Part shown: piece after piece, positions 21,204-29,613 of the stretch
How positions within the stretch are numbered: the first letter of the stretch is position 1
Layout of the letters: each line of letters opens with the position of its first letter
Source: Neobacillus massiliamazoniensis
GTDB lineage: Bacteria > Bacillota > Bacilli > Bacillales > Cytobacillaceae
Direction of reading: 5' to 3'
NCBI RefSeq assembly: GCF_001048695.1
Contig: NZ_CVRB01000003.1
Location: 1-64,000, forward strand
Length of the DNA stretch: 64,000 nucleotides
Translations under genes and position numbers: made by a program
The notes under the pieces: model-generated
Seen by the model: the letters and a program-made list of their open reading frames with translations, nothing else
Database searches by the model: none
Told to the model about the DNA's origin: nothing

Positions 21204-21265
21204 AAGAACGCTTGTTCGATAAATTGTTAGGTGTTATAATGTAAATGCAATAGAATAGGAATTTC

Positions 21266-21304
21266 TCAAGGGTGGAGGCACATCTCCTAATGAAAGGAGG
21301 TGAT
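21266..21304 (+). promoter_or_regulatory. Hairpin that can hide the toxin ribosome binding site
   Basis: CATCTCCT at about 21281-21288 can pair with AGGAGGTG at about 21297-21304 (one G-U pair), sequestering the very strong site AAAGGAGGTGATG of the following small toxin ORF. Such anti-Shine-Dalgarno folding is typical of type I toxin mRNAs. Confidence 0.5.
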
Positions 21305-21309
21305 GCTAT

Positions 21310-21393
21310 TTGACAGTTTTTCAAGCATTGATGCTGGCAATTTCGTTTGCGGGTCTCATTGTCACGGTCCTGTCATTTCACCAAAAAAAATAA
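21310..21393 (+). CDS. Putative holin-like toxin of a type I toxin-antitoxin locus
   Basis: 27 residues, starting TTG after a near-perfect Shine-Dalgarno sequence. The product MTVFQALMLAISFAGLIVTV plus LSFHQKK is one hydrophobic helix with a short basic tail. This matches the holin-like small-toxin family of Bacillus (members begin M-x-x-x-x-ALMLMI-F and end in lysines). Such peptides insert in the membrane and are normally silenced by an antisense RNA. The 3' untranslated part is strongly structured (21391-21429 and the terminator at 21474-21508), as in these loci. The antisense RNA itself is not identified. Confidence 0.7.
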   Translation: MTVFQALMLAISFAGLIVTVLSFHQKK

Positions 21394-21508
21394 TCCACCC
21401 TTGAGCCGGCAAGCATAAGCGGTGGATTACTGCCCTTTACGCCAATCCCCTTTAAGGGAACCAACTATTGCATGACCGAGTATCTTTGTCATGCTCGGTC
21501 TTTTTTAC
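21391..21508 (+). terminator. Structured 3' region and terminator of the toxin transcript
   Basis: A first hairpin pairs TAATCCACC (21391-21399) with GGTGGATTA (21421-21429). A second, GACCGAG / CTCGGTC (about 21475-21500), is followed by TTTTTT and is the likely terminator. A convergent antitoxin RNA would be expected to overlap this region. Confidence 0.65.
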
Positions 21509-21577
21509 TATGAGCACTTCTTGACTACCATTATACATAATTATGACGGAAAAATAAATCATATTGGAGGGAATTTC

Positions 21578-24094
21578 ATGAGCAAATTAATAAGCATTTA
21601 CCCTCAAGCAATTGAACATACAAAAATGAAAGTATATCAAGATATTGACCAGTATTTAGAAAGGAAAGAAACCCTGCCAAGCTTTGACCAATATATAACG
21701 GATCGCAGACAATATCTTGAACAGCTTTGGATCAATGTCTGGCTTAACAAATCCACAAATGATGTATCCAAAGACGAAAAAAAGCTATATTTAAGCGAGA
21801 AGGAATATGAAGTTCAGGGTGTGGATCGAAAGCTGATTAATAAACTTTTTCGTGATGAAATGAGAACATATTTGCCTTTTGACGTCCTGTCATGGGTTAC
21901 GGAAACTTTTAAAGGGCAGGAAGTGAAATGGGCTGAGTGTTACGAGCAAGCAAAGGAAAACTTTCGAAAAAGAGAGGCCGAAGCACAAATTGAAGAAAAA
22001 AAGTTTGCACTGCGAGAAGAAATTGAAGAACTGGCTGCTGATTGGCTGGAAGAAAAATATGAACAGATCTACTTGCATGCCCGCCACTTTGTTGCTAAGC
22101 AGTTAGCTGCCGATCTACAAAATAATGTTGAGATTCAATCGAATTATAAAACGGTTGCGGACTTTTTTGAGGAACTGACCGGGGGCATCCAATCAACACT
22201 AGATTGGAGCAATAAAAATTTTCAAAATGAAACCTATTTTTATCTTTATGAGGGCTTAATTTCTGATTATCTTACAGAATTACTTCCTAAAAAAGTTGTA
22301 GTGGAACTTCCGCCTGACCTAAAAAATGAATTCTCTCAAACGTTTGGTAAAGAAGTAAGTGCATCCTTTGTAAAGGGCTGTATGATCGAGCTTTTGTATG
22401 ATATCGAGGGTTATATTCTTGAGGACATTCAAGCAGAATATCTTTCTGATTTAATAAAACTGGCTGACATTTCTTTTGATATAACAGTACATCAGCGGAT
22501 ATTGGAAAAAGATCTAGAAGAACGTGAAAGAAGGCAAGCTGAAGAACAAGCAGAAATCCAGCGGAGAAAAGAAGAAGAAGAGAGAATCATGAAGGACATT
22601 TTTTCGACAGAATATGATCCTTCATTAAAGCGTCATGTCCGTTATGTTCTTCATATCGGTGAAACCAATACAGGAAAAACCCATCATGCGCTCGAAAAAA
22701 TGAAAGAAGCAGCGAGTGGATTATACCTTGCCCCTCTAAGACTGTTAGCCCTTGAGGTTTATGATAAATTAAACGCAGAGGGTATACCTTGCTCATTAAA
22801 AACAGGCGAAGAAGAAAAAATGGTTCCAAATGCAAGTCATATAGCCTGTACTGTGGAAATGTTTCATGAAAAAGAGTTTTATGAAGTAGTCGTTATTGAC
22901 GAGGCACAGATGATTACCGATAAGGACCGCGGTTTTTCTTGGTATAAGGCGATTACCAAAGCTAATGCTTTGGAGCTTCACATCATTGGTAGCAGAAATT
23001 CACAAAACATGTTGCTTGAGCTTTTAGGGGATGCCGATATCGAAATTCATGATTACAGTCGCAATACCCCGCTTGAGGTGGAGTCAAAGAAATTTGATAT
23101 CAAACATATTAAAAAAGGGGATGCCCTTATTTGCTTTTCAAGAAGGCGTGTGTTGGAAATGGCATCAAGGCTGCAAAATGATGGCCATTCCGTGAGTATG
23201 ATTTACGGCAGTATGCCCCCTGAAACTCGCAAGAAGCAAATTCAACAATTTAATGAGGGAAAAACAAAGGTTATGGTCGCGACCGATGCCATTGGAATGG
23301 GCTTAAATTTACCAATTCGACGGATTGTTTTTTTGGAAAATGAAAAGTTTGATGGAACAAGAAGACGGCTCTTAACCTCGCAGGAAGTTAAGCAAATTGC
23401 TGGAAGGGCCGGGCGCAAAGGGATTTATGATGTTGGAAAGGTTGCTTTTACAAATGACATCAAAAAAATGAAAAATTTACTGCATCAAGAGGACAGGCCC
23501 GTACAAACATTTGCCATTGCCCCAACCAATTCAATTTTCGAACGTTTTCAACGCTACTACCATGACCTAGGCACTTTCTTTGAACTGTGGGGGAAGTTTG
23601 AGAGCCCTAAAGGTACGAAAAAATCATCGCTCGCTGAGGAACGGATGCTTTATGAAATGATAGCCGGGACAGAAATTGAAGCGCGGTTAACGCTTATGGA
23701 CTTGTATGGCTTTTTACACCTTCCTTATTCTAAAAATGAACCTGCGTTAACAAAACAATGGGAAGAAACAATGTACTCTATTATTCAGGGAAGAGAACTG
23801 CCTGAACCTATTGTAAAGGAGCGCAGTCTTGAAGAACTGGAGTTAAGCTATAAGGCAGTTGGTCTGCATCTTTTATTTTTATACCGTTTAGGTGAGCGAA
23901 CAGAAACGATTTATTGGGAACGTCTTCGCGAGGAAATCAGTGACATGGTCCAGGAGAGGCTGAAAACAGATATTAAGAAATTTGAGAAAAAGTGTAAAAC
24001 ATGTGGGAAGAAGCTGCCATGGAATCACTCATTTCCAACGTGTGATGCCTGTTACAGGGCAAGGTATCAGGGATATTGGGACGACGAATTTTAG
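21578..24094 (+). CDS. Suv3-like superfamily 2 RNA helicase with C-terminal zinc ribbon
   Basis: 838 residues from the ATG at 21578 (TTGGAGGG upstream). An unassigned N-terminal region of about 350 residues, rich in Lys/Glu and ending in a coiled-coil-like stretch (near 305-340), precedes a helicase core. The core has Walker A GETNTGKT (361-368), motif II DEAQ (about 441-444), motif III-like IIGSRN, helicase-C motif ATDAIGMGLNLP and motif VI QIAGRAGR. This set is closest to mitochondrial Suv3, the RNA degradosome helicase. The last 40 residues hold CKTCGK and CDAC, a probable zinc ribbon. It is monocistronic. The family suggests ATP-driven RNA unwinding; the bacterial role is not established to my knowledge. 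Confidence 0.85.
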   Translation: MSKLISIYPQAIEHTKMKVYQDIDQYLERKETLPSFDQYITDRRQYLEQLWINVWLNKSTNDVSKDEKKLYLSEKEYEVQGVDRKLINKLFRDEMRTYLPFDVLSWVTETFKGQEVKWAECYEQAKENFRKREAEAQIEEKKFALREEIEELAADWLEEKYEQIYLHARHFVAKQLAADLQNNVEIQSNYKTVADFFEELTGGIQSTLDWSNKNFQNETYFYLYEGLISDYLTELLPKKVVVELPPDLKNEFSQTFGKEVSASFVKGCMIELLYDIEGYILEDIQAEYLSDLIKLADISFDITVHQRILEKDLEERERRQAEEQAEIQRRKEEEERIMKDIFSTEYDPSLKRHVRYVLHIGETNTGKTHHALEKMKEAASGLYLAPLRLLALEVYDKLNAEGIPCSLKTGEEEKMVPNASHIACTVEMFHEKEFYEVVVIDEAQMITDKDRGFSWYKAITKANALELHIIGSRNSQNMLLELLGDADIEIHDYSRNTPLEVESKKFDIKHIKKGDALICFSRRRVLEMASRLQNDGHSVSMIYGSMPPETRKKQIQQFNEGKTKVMVATDAIGMGLNLPIRRIVFLENEKFDGTRRRLLTSQEVKQIAGRAGRKGIYDVGKVAFTNDIKKMKNLLHQEDRPVQTFAIAPTNSIFERFQRYYHDLGTFFELWGKFESPKGTKKSSLAEERMLYEMIAGTEIEARLTLMDLYGFLHLPYSKNEPALTKQWEETMYSIIQGRELPEPIVKERSLEELELSYKAVGLHLLFLYRLGERTETIYWERLREEISDMVQERLKTDIKKFEKKCKTCGKKLPWNHSFPTCDACYRARYQGYWDDEF

Positions 24095-24151
24095 AAGAGC
24101 GGAATCAGTTGCAAAGCTGGACAATTCTTAATGCTAAAATTTTCATATTTT

Positions 24152-24350
24152 TTTATAAAAGGCTGTGTTAAAGGGCATTGTTGATATTGAAACTATGTTG
24201 ATTGGGGCGGAAGGAGCGAGACTCCTGCGGGAGTACGGGGCAGGGGAGACCCCGCAGACGCTTAAGCGTCGAGGAGGCTCCCCGGAACGCGCGGAAAGCG
24301 AAGCGCCTGGAGCGCAAATCAACAGACAAGTTTAACATAGCCTTATAAAA
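24152..24350. repeat. Dispersed GC-rich repeat, copy A
   Basis: About 200 bp ending in imperfect inverted repeats (AAGGCTGTGTTAAA at the left, TTTAACATAGCCTT at the right). Inside are TTGATTGGGGCGGAAGGAGC, CTCCTGCGGGAGTACGGGGC and GAGGAGGCTCCCCGGAAC. Further copies are at 31467, 55528, 57628 and 61414. It encodes no protein. This copy lacks the internal segment that three other copies carry. Confidence 0.85.
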
Positions 24351-24493
24351 ACCAAGTTGTTAAATAACTAGTTCCTTATTAGTGGAGAATAATCGCAAAT
24401 AGCATACGAATTAGCAGGCCAAATCGCATTCTGATTTGGTCTTTTCTTTAGGATTTAGTTATTTTCCAAAGACTTTTACTGAATCATATAGAA

Positions 24494-24510
24494 AGTTTAC
24501 TAAATTTACT
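24494..24510. promoter_or_regulatory. Secondary operator-like sequence for the LacI regulator
   Basis: AGTTTACTAAATTTACT contains two direct TTTACT units matching the half-site of the palindrome at 24661-24692. It could bind the same regulator, but this is inference. Confidence 0.3.
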
Positions 24511-24660
24511 GGTGATATACTAATGAAGATAGTGAATTTAAAATGCTGTTATTCTTTCTAAATCCTTGTTTATAAAGGTTATGGTAATTATTCGATAAAA
24601 ATTCTGAAAATTACTATTGCGCTTATTATTTGAATTTGATATATTTTATCTATAAAAAAT

Positions 24661-24692
24661 GTTTAGTAAATTGTTAACTAAATTTACTAAAC
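24661..24692. promoter_or_regulatory. Palindromic operator candidate before the LacI gene
   Basis: GTTTAGTAAATT (24661-24672) and AATTTACTAAAC (24681-24692) are perfect inverted repeats around an 8-bp centre. They end 22 bp before the regulator's start. The position fits an autoregulatory LacI-family operator. Confidence 0.55.
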
Positions 24693-24713
24693 ATAAGTAA
24701 AGAGGTAATCGAA

Positions 24714-25742
24714 TTGGCAACTATAAATGAAATCGCCAAAAAGGCACAAATATCAAAAACGACCGTTTCAAGAGTATTAAATGATGATCAAACTTTATCT
24801 GTAACAGAAGAGACTCGCAATAAAATCCTTAAGGTTGCGGAAGAGCTAGATTACATTCCTAAAAGGCAACGGAACAAACCCAAAAAAATAAATGATCCTA
24901 AGAAATACGAAAAAATTGGACTATTGATGTATCTTTCACTGGAATCAGAATTTGATGATCCTTATTATTCGGCCATCCGCAATGGGATAGAAAAAAGGAT
25001 GTTTGAATTGGGAATTGATTTATCGAAAATATTGAGACCTCCTTTTAATAAAAAGGATCTCGAAGGATTGGATGGATTAATAGTTGTTGGAGTCATTGGT
25101 CAAGAAGAAGTGGAAAATCAAGTAAAGTTAGTAAAACATTTAGTGTTTGTCGATGTATCTCCTGATGAACAACTTTATGATTCAGTTGTGATAGATTTTG
25201 AAAAAGCCACTTCGAATGTTATTCAATACTTATTGGAATTAGGACACGAGAAAATAGGCTATATTGGCGGACAATCATATACCATGGCTGGATTATCAGG
25301 GAAATTAGATATTCAAGATATACGAAAAAGAACTTATGAAAAAGTGCTAACAGACCGGGGTCTATACAACTCGGAATATACTTATATAGGAAAATGGACA
25401 ACGAAAGATGGCTTAACGCTAATGGAGGAAGCGATTAATTCAGGAAATCTCCCTACCGCCTTTTTCATTGGAAGCGACCCTATGGCCATTGGTGCGATGA
25501 AAGCCTTAACGGATGCAGGATTAAAAGTACCTGAAGATGTCGCAATCTTTGGCTTTGATGGGATCGAATTATGTGAATTTGTTACTCCTCCATTATCCAC
25601 TGTTAACGTTCATACTGAGGAAATGGGGAAAGTAGCAGTAAATCTTCTAGTCGAACGCATAAATGGGAGAAACCTTCCATTAAAAGTAGTTGTCCCGACT
25701 AGTTTGATCATTAGAAAAAGTTGTGGAGGTGATGGGAGCTAA
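24714..25742 (+). CDS. melR: LacI-family regulator of alpha-galactoside use (MelR-like)
   Basis: 342 residues. The N-terminal LacI helix-turn-helix is ATINEIAKKAQISKTTVSRV, with hinge helix around residues 48-60. The periplasmic-binding-like ligand domain (about 65-335) includes GYIGG and FGFDGIELCEFVTPPL. TTG start behind AAAGAGGTAA. It heads a set in the order of the B. subtilis melREDCA raffinose/melibiose operon. The gene name rests on that context, so the inducer is predicted to be an alpha-galactoside. Confidence 0.82.
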   Translation: MATINEIAKKAQISKTTVSRVLNDDQTLSVTEETRNKILKVAEELDYIPKRQRNKPKKINDPKKYEKIGLLMYLSLESEFDDPYYSAIRNGIEKRMFELGIDLSKILRPPFNKKDLEGLDGLIVVGVIGQEEVENQVKLVKHLVFVDVSPDEQLYDSVVIDFEKATSNVIQYLLELGHEKIGYIGGQSYTMAGLSGKLDIQDIRKRTYEKVLTDRGLYNSEYTYIGKWTTKDGLTLMEEAINSGNLPTAFFIGSDPMAIGAMKALTDAGLKVPEDVAIFGFDGIELCEFVTPPLSTVNVHTEEMGKVAVNLLVERINGRNLPLKVVVPTSLIIRKSCGGDGS

Positions 25743-25758
25743 AAATTTTAAGCAAAAA

Positions 25759-25772
25759 TGATAGCGCTTTCT
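25759..25772 (+). promoter_or_regulatory. cre-like site for catabolite repression
   Basis: TGATAGCGCTTTCT matches the CcpA consensus TGWNANCGNTNWCA at all but the last base. It lies between the regulator gene and the sugar-binding protein gene, as expected for glucose repression of the uptake genes. Confidence 0.65.
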
Positions 25773-25843
25773 TTCAGCTGGATTTCAAGATAGTTAAAGA
25801 AAAGACAAAATTGATCTTCATTAAGAATTGATAGGGGGATTTT

Positions 25844-27106
25844 ATGATGAAAAAAGGATTGTCGTTATTATTTATTCTTGCTATTTCTCTTGGAATGTTG
25901 CTCTCTGCTTGCGGTAACAGTGAGAAAACTGCTAGTCAAGGTAAAAGTGGAGATAAAGTTTTACGCTTTGCTACATGGGATACAGGTGAGAGTCTCAAAT
26001 ACGAGCAAGATATTGCTAAAAAGTTTGAAAAAGCGAATCCAGGAGTAAAAGTGCAGGTTGAAGCATATGCTGACGGGTTTGACGATAAGCTGGCTGCTTC
26101 TTTCGGAGCAAAAAATCCCCCTGATGTCATGTATATGTGGAATTATCCAGATTACTATAAATCTCTGGAGCCACTTGATGACTATGTAAAAAAAGACAGT
26201 AGTTTTAAAACTACCATTGATGATTTTTATACAAATATATTAAACTATCACAAATTCAATAATGGTACCTATGGATTTCCAATTGGTTTTACTACTCGTG
26301 TTATTTACTATAATAAAAAACTTTTCCAAGAAGCAGGGATACCACTTCCGACTTCTAATTGGACATGGGAACAGTTCAGTGATGCAGCGAAAAAGTTATC
26401 GAATCCTGAAAAGAAACAATATGGATTTGTCTTCGCTCCTAAAAATAATTCATATGCATTCCAAGAATTTGTATGGAGTAATGGTAGTAGTTTCATTAGT
26501 CCTGACGGCAAAAAAGTAGATGGATATATGAATAGTGCAAAAACACAAGAAATTCTTAAAGACTTTAAACAAATGATTGATGAAAAAAGTGCTATTGTGG
26601 CTTCTGCCTCTGACAAAATTAGTGATAATTTCAAATCAGGGAAAATTGCGATGATCGAGAACGGCATTTGGCCGCTAGAAGATTTTAAAAAGGCTGGCAT
26701 GGATTTTGGGACTGCAGAAATTCCATCCTTTAATGGGCAACCTTCAAAAGGTGTGATCCACTCCGCAGGAATTGCAATGGCTAAAGACTCTAAAGAAAAA
26801 GACTTGGCTTGGAAATTTATCAAATACTATGTATCAGCAGATGCAGCAAAAATGAGAAAGGCTGATATGCCAGTATTGAAGAGTGTGGCTTCAGAACAAA
26901 ATTATAAAAATGATCCGTTATTAAATACATTCTATTCGATGCTTGAAAAATCATCAGATACTCCAGGATTTTTACTTACAAGCAAATGGACTGAATTTGA
27001 CAAAAACTTAGATTATGCCATTAGCAGTGTATTATTAGGGCAAAGTTCAGCAGATAAAGCCTTGAATGAAGCGGTTAAATTAACAGAGCCTTCATTGAAA
27101 AAATAG
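25844..27106 (+). CDS. melE: ABC sugar transporter, substrate-binding lipoprotein (MelE/MsmE-like)
   Basis: 420 residues. Lipoprotein signal peptide ending LLSAC (lipid-anchored Cys near residue 27), then a family 1 solute-binding fold (RFATWDTGESLKYEQDIAKK; PPDVMYMWNYPDYYKSLEPL). It is held on the outer membrane face and delivers oligosaccharide to the two permeases that follow. The start has ATAGGGGG upstream. No ATPase gene is in the operon, as usual for Gram-positive sugar importers that share an MsmX-type ATPase encoded elsewhere. Confidence 0.9.
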   Translation: MMKKGLSLLFILAISLGMLLSACGNSEKTASQGKSGDKVLRFATWDTGESLKYEQDIAKKFEKANPGVKVQVEAYADGFDDKLAASFGAKNPPDVMYMWNYPDYYKSLEPLDDYVKKDSSFKTTIDDFYTNILNYHKFNNGTYGFPIGFTTRVIYYNKKLFQEAGIPLPTSNWTWEQFSDAAKKLSNPEKKQYGFVFAPKNNSYAFQEFVWSNGSSFISPDGKKVDGYMNSAKTQEILKDFKQMIDEKSAIVASASDKISDNFKSGKIAMIENGIWPLEDFKKAGMDFGTAEIPSFNGQPSKGVIHSAGIAMAKDSKEKDLAWKFIKYYVSADAAKMRKADMPVLKSVASEQNYKNDPLLNTFYSMLEKSSDTPGFLLTSKWTEFDKNLDYAISSVLLGQSSADKALNEAVKLTEPSLKK

Positions 27107-27133
27107 TTTTAAGAGAAAGAAGGGGATCTTTTC

Positions 27134-28090
27134 ATGATTATGAAAACTGAAAATAAAATAACTCAAACGGTTCCCGAACGAATATCCATACTATCAAAAA
27201 ATAGATGGGGAGAACTTGCTCCCTATCTATTCATTTCTCCTTGGATCATTGGTTTCTTCTGTTTTACGTTCGGACCCTTAATTTTTTCTCTTGTCATTAG
27301 CTTTTTTGATTGGCCTGTGGTTGGAACCCCAAAGTTTATTGGTTTCAAAAATTATGTTGATATGTTTACAAATGATCCAGTGTTTTGGCAATCTTTAGGC
27401 GTTACTTTTAAGTTTGCAGCTATTTTAGTACCGTTAAACATCGGTATTGCTCTCTTGCTAGCTATATTATTAAATCAAAAAGTAAAATGGCTTTCAGGCT
27501 ACAGAACGATATTCTATCTACCTACGGTTGTTTCGGGAGTAGCCCTTTCAATGATTTGGTCATGGATGTACGACGGAGAATACGGTTTACTAAACTATTT
27601 CCTGTCATTAATAGGCATAAAGGGACCAAACTGGCTAAATGATCCCACCTGGTCACTATTCGCTATTGTGTTTGCAGGGATTTGGGGTCAAGGTGCTATG
27701 ATGTTGATATTTTTAGCCGGCTTAAAAAATATACCAAAAGATCTATATGAAGCTGCTGAAATAGATGGTGCAAGTAAATGGCATAAGTTCGTTAAAATAA
27801 CACTTCCGATGCTGAGTCCAACTCTTCTGTTTAATGTCATTACTGCTATCATTTCAGCATTTCAGCAGTTAACTCTAGCGCTTGTTCTTACGGGTGGAGG
27901 TCCCTTAAGAAAAACGTATTTCTATGCGATGTATGTTTATGAAAATGCTTTCAAGTATTTTAAAATGGGTTATGCATCCGCAAATGCATGGATTATGTTC
28001 TTAATTATTTTGACATTGACATTATTAGTTTTCAAATCATCTAATACTTGGGTTTACTATGAAAATGAAGTGAAAAAGAAACAGAAATAG
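27134..28090 (+). CDS. melD: ABC sugar transporter permease (MelD/MsmF-like)
   Basis: 318 residues with six predicted membrane helices, starting APYLFISPWIIGFFCFTFGP. The binding-protein-dependent permease loop EAAEIDGASKWHKFVKITLP (about residues 208-227) contacts the shared ATPase. 27 bp after the binding protein gene and 13 bp before the second permease. Confidence 0.92.
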   Translation: MIMKTENKITQTVPERISILSKNRWGELAPYLFISPWIIGFFCFTFGPLIFSLVISFFDWPVVGTPKFIGFKNYVDMFTNDPVFWQSLGVTFKFAAILVPLNIGIALLLAILLNQKVKWLSGYRTIFYLPTVVSGVALSMIWSWMYDGEYGLLNYFLSLIGIKGPNWLNDPTWSLFAIVFAGIWGQGAMMLIFLAGLKNIPKDLYEAAEIDGASKWHKFVKITLPMLSPTLLFNVITAIISAFQQLTLALVLTGGGPLRKTYFYAMYVYENAFKYFKMGYASANAWIMFLIILTLTLLVFKSSNTWVYYENEVKKKQK

Positions 28091-28103
28091 GAAAGGAGGA
28101 AAT

Positions 28104-28934
28104 ATGATGAATACGAGAAGTATAACATCGAAGGTTTTTGTACATACAATACTGATCATTTTTAGTTTATTATTTATCGCACCATTTCTTTGGATGTTCA
28201 TTACAGCATTAAAAACCCCTTCTGAGACATTTGTTTTTCCTCCGAAACTAATTCCGTCTCATTTTGAATTTAGTAATTTTTATAAAGCCTGGACTGTTTT
28301 ACCTTTTAATACGTTTCTGAAAAATTCTTTGATTGTTACAGGAGTAGGCATCATAGGACAATTGTTATCATCTTCTTTAGTGGCCTATGGATTTGCCAGA
28401 TTCAATTTTAAAGGAAGGAATATTCTTTTTCTAATTTTACTTGCAGGAATGATGATTCCCTGGGATGTAACTGCGATTCCCTTATATATGGAATTTAATC
28501 ATTTGGGCTGGATTAATACTTTGAAACCGCTGATTGTTCCGACCTTCTTTGGATCACCTTATTTCATTTTTTTACTTCGTCAATTTTTATTAGGAGTTCC
28601 TAAAGAAATGGAAGAAGCAGCGATCATTGACGGGGCGAACCATGTTCAAATTTTTATTAGGATATTCATTCCTTTAATGTCTCCAGTGTTAGTGGTAGTC
28701 GGTGTGTTCCAAATGTTAAACGCATGGAATGATTATTTAGGACCTTTAATTTTTCTGAACGATCAAAGCAAATACACTTTAACGTTAGGACTCATGCAAT
28801 TCAAAGGGATGTTTGGAGTTGATATGACTTCTATCATGGCTTCGACTCTATTAATTTGTATTCCACCCATTATCGTATTTTTTATTGCACAGCGCTACAT
28901 CCTCGATGGCGTTCAAAATACAGGTATCAAATAA
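28104..28934 (+). CDS. melC: ABC sugar transporter permease (MelC/MsmG-like)
   Basis: 276 residues, six helices, with EEAAIIDGANHVQIFIRIFI as the ATPase-contact loop and C-terminal QRYILDGVQNTGIK typical of the MalG/MsmG family. AAAGGAGG precedes two adjacent ATG codons (28104, 28107). It pairs with the preceding permease as the importer heterodimer. Confidence 0.92.
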   Translation: MMNTRSITSKVFVHTILIIFSLLFIAPFLWMFITALKTPSETFVFPPKLIPSHFEFSNFYKAWTVLPFNTFLKNSLIVTGVGIIGQLLSSSLVAYGFARFNFKGRNILFLILLAGMMIPWDVTAIPLYMEFNHLGWINTLKPLIVPTFFGSPYFIFLLRQFLLGVPKEMEEAAIIDGANHVQIFIRIFIPLMSPVLVVVGVFQMLNAWNDYLGPLIFLNDQSKYTLTLGLMQFKGMFGVDMTSIMASTLLICIPPIIVFFIAQRYILDGVQNTGIK

Positions 28935-28982
28935 TGTTTTTTCACTACCTGAACAAGGATGACAGATAGGAGGAAGTTAGCT

Positions 28983-29585
28983 GTGATCGCAAGAATTTAT
29001 CAATTATTTGAATGGATCATGAAATTGTTCATTTTAAACGTATTATGGATTGGATTTACATTACTTGGTTTTGTGGTGTTCGGATTATTCCCAGCCACTG
29101 TTGCAATGTTCCATATTGTTATGGAATGGATGAACAAAAAGGATACAAAAATGGTAGCGACTTTTTGGAATTCCTATAAATCTAACTTTTTAAAATCGAA
29201 CAAAATGGGTTTTGTTATCGTTTTAATAGGTTCCATCCTTATGACGGATCTTCAATTTTTCCATAGGTATGACACCTTGGTATTTAAGGTTCTTTACCTT
29301 ATGAATTTATCAATGCTGCTATTTTATGTAGTGAATTTACTCTATATTATTCAGGTATTTAACTATTTTGAAGTTAAAACATTTCATTATTTTAAATATG
29401 CCACATTAATAGGAATATCTAACCCGATAAAAACGATCATGATCATCATCACTGTCATTCTGTTGTCACTTCTTTTTTTAATCTATCCAGGTCTGTTTTT
29501 CATGTTTGGTGGTAGTGGTATTGCCCTCATCTTAGTTTTTATGACAAAAAATAATTTTGCACGCTTAAAAGGTGTAGCTCTATAA
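28983..29585 (+). CDS. DUF624 (YesL-family) membrane protein
   Basis: 200 residues from a GTG at 28983 with AGGAGG nine bases upstream; an ATG at 28959 lies before that site and is unlikely. About five hydrophobic segments. The N-terminus FEWIMKLFILNVLWIGFTLL and FGLFPATVAMF are the YesL/DUF624 hallmarks. Such genes accompany carbohydrate ABC transporters in Bacilli; their molecular role is unknown. Confidence 0.85.
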   Translation: MIARIYQLFEWIMKLFILNVLWIGFTLLGFVVFGLFPATVAMFHIVMEWMNKKDTKMVATFWNSYKSNFLKSNKMGFVIVLIGSILMTDLQFFHRYDTLVFKVLYLMNLSMLLFYVVNLLYIIQVFNYFEVKTFHYFKYATLIGISNPIKTIMIIITVILLSLLFLIYPGLFFMFGGSGIALILVFMTKNNFARLKGVAL

Positions 29586-29613
29586 ATTCATGAAAAATAC
29601 AGGAGGAGAGGCT

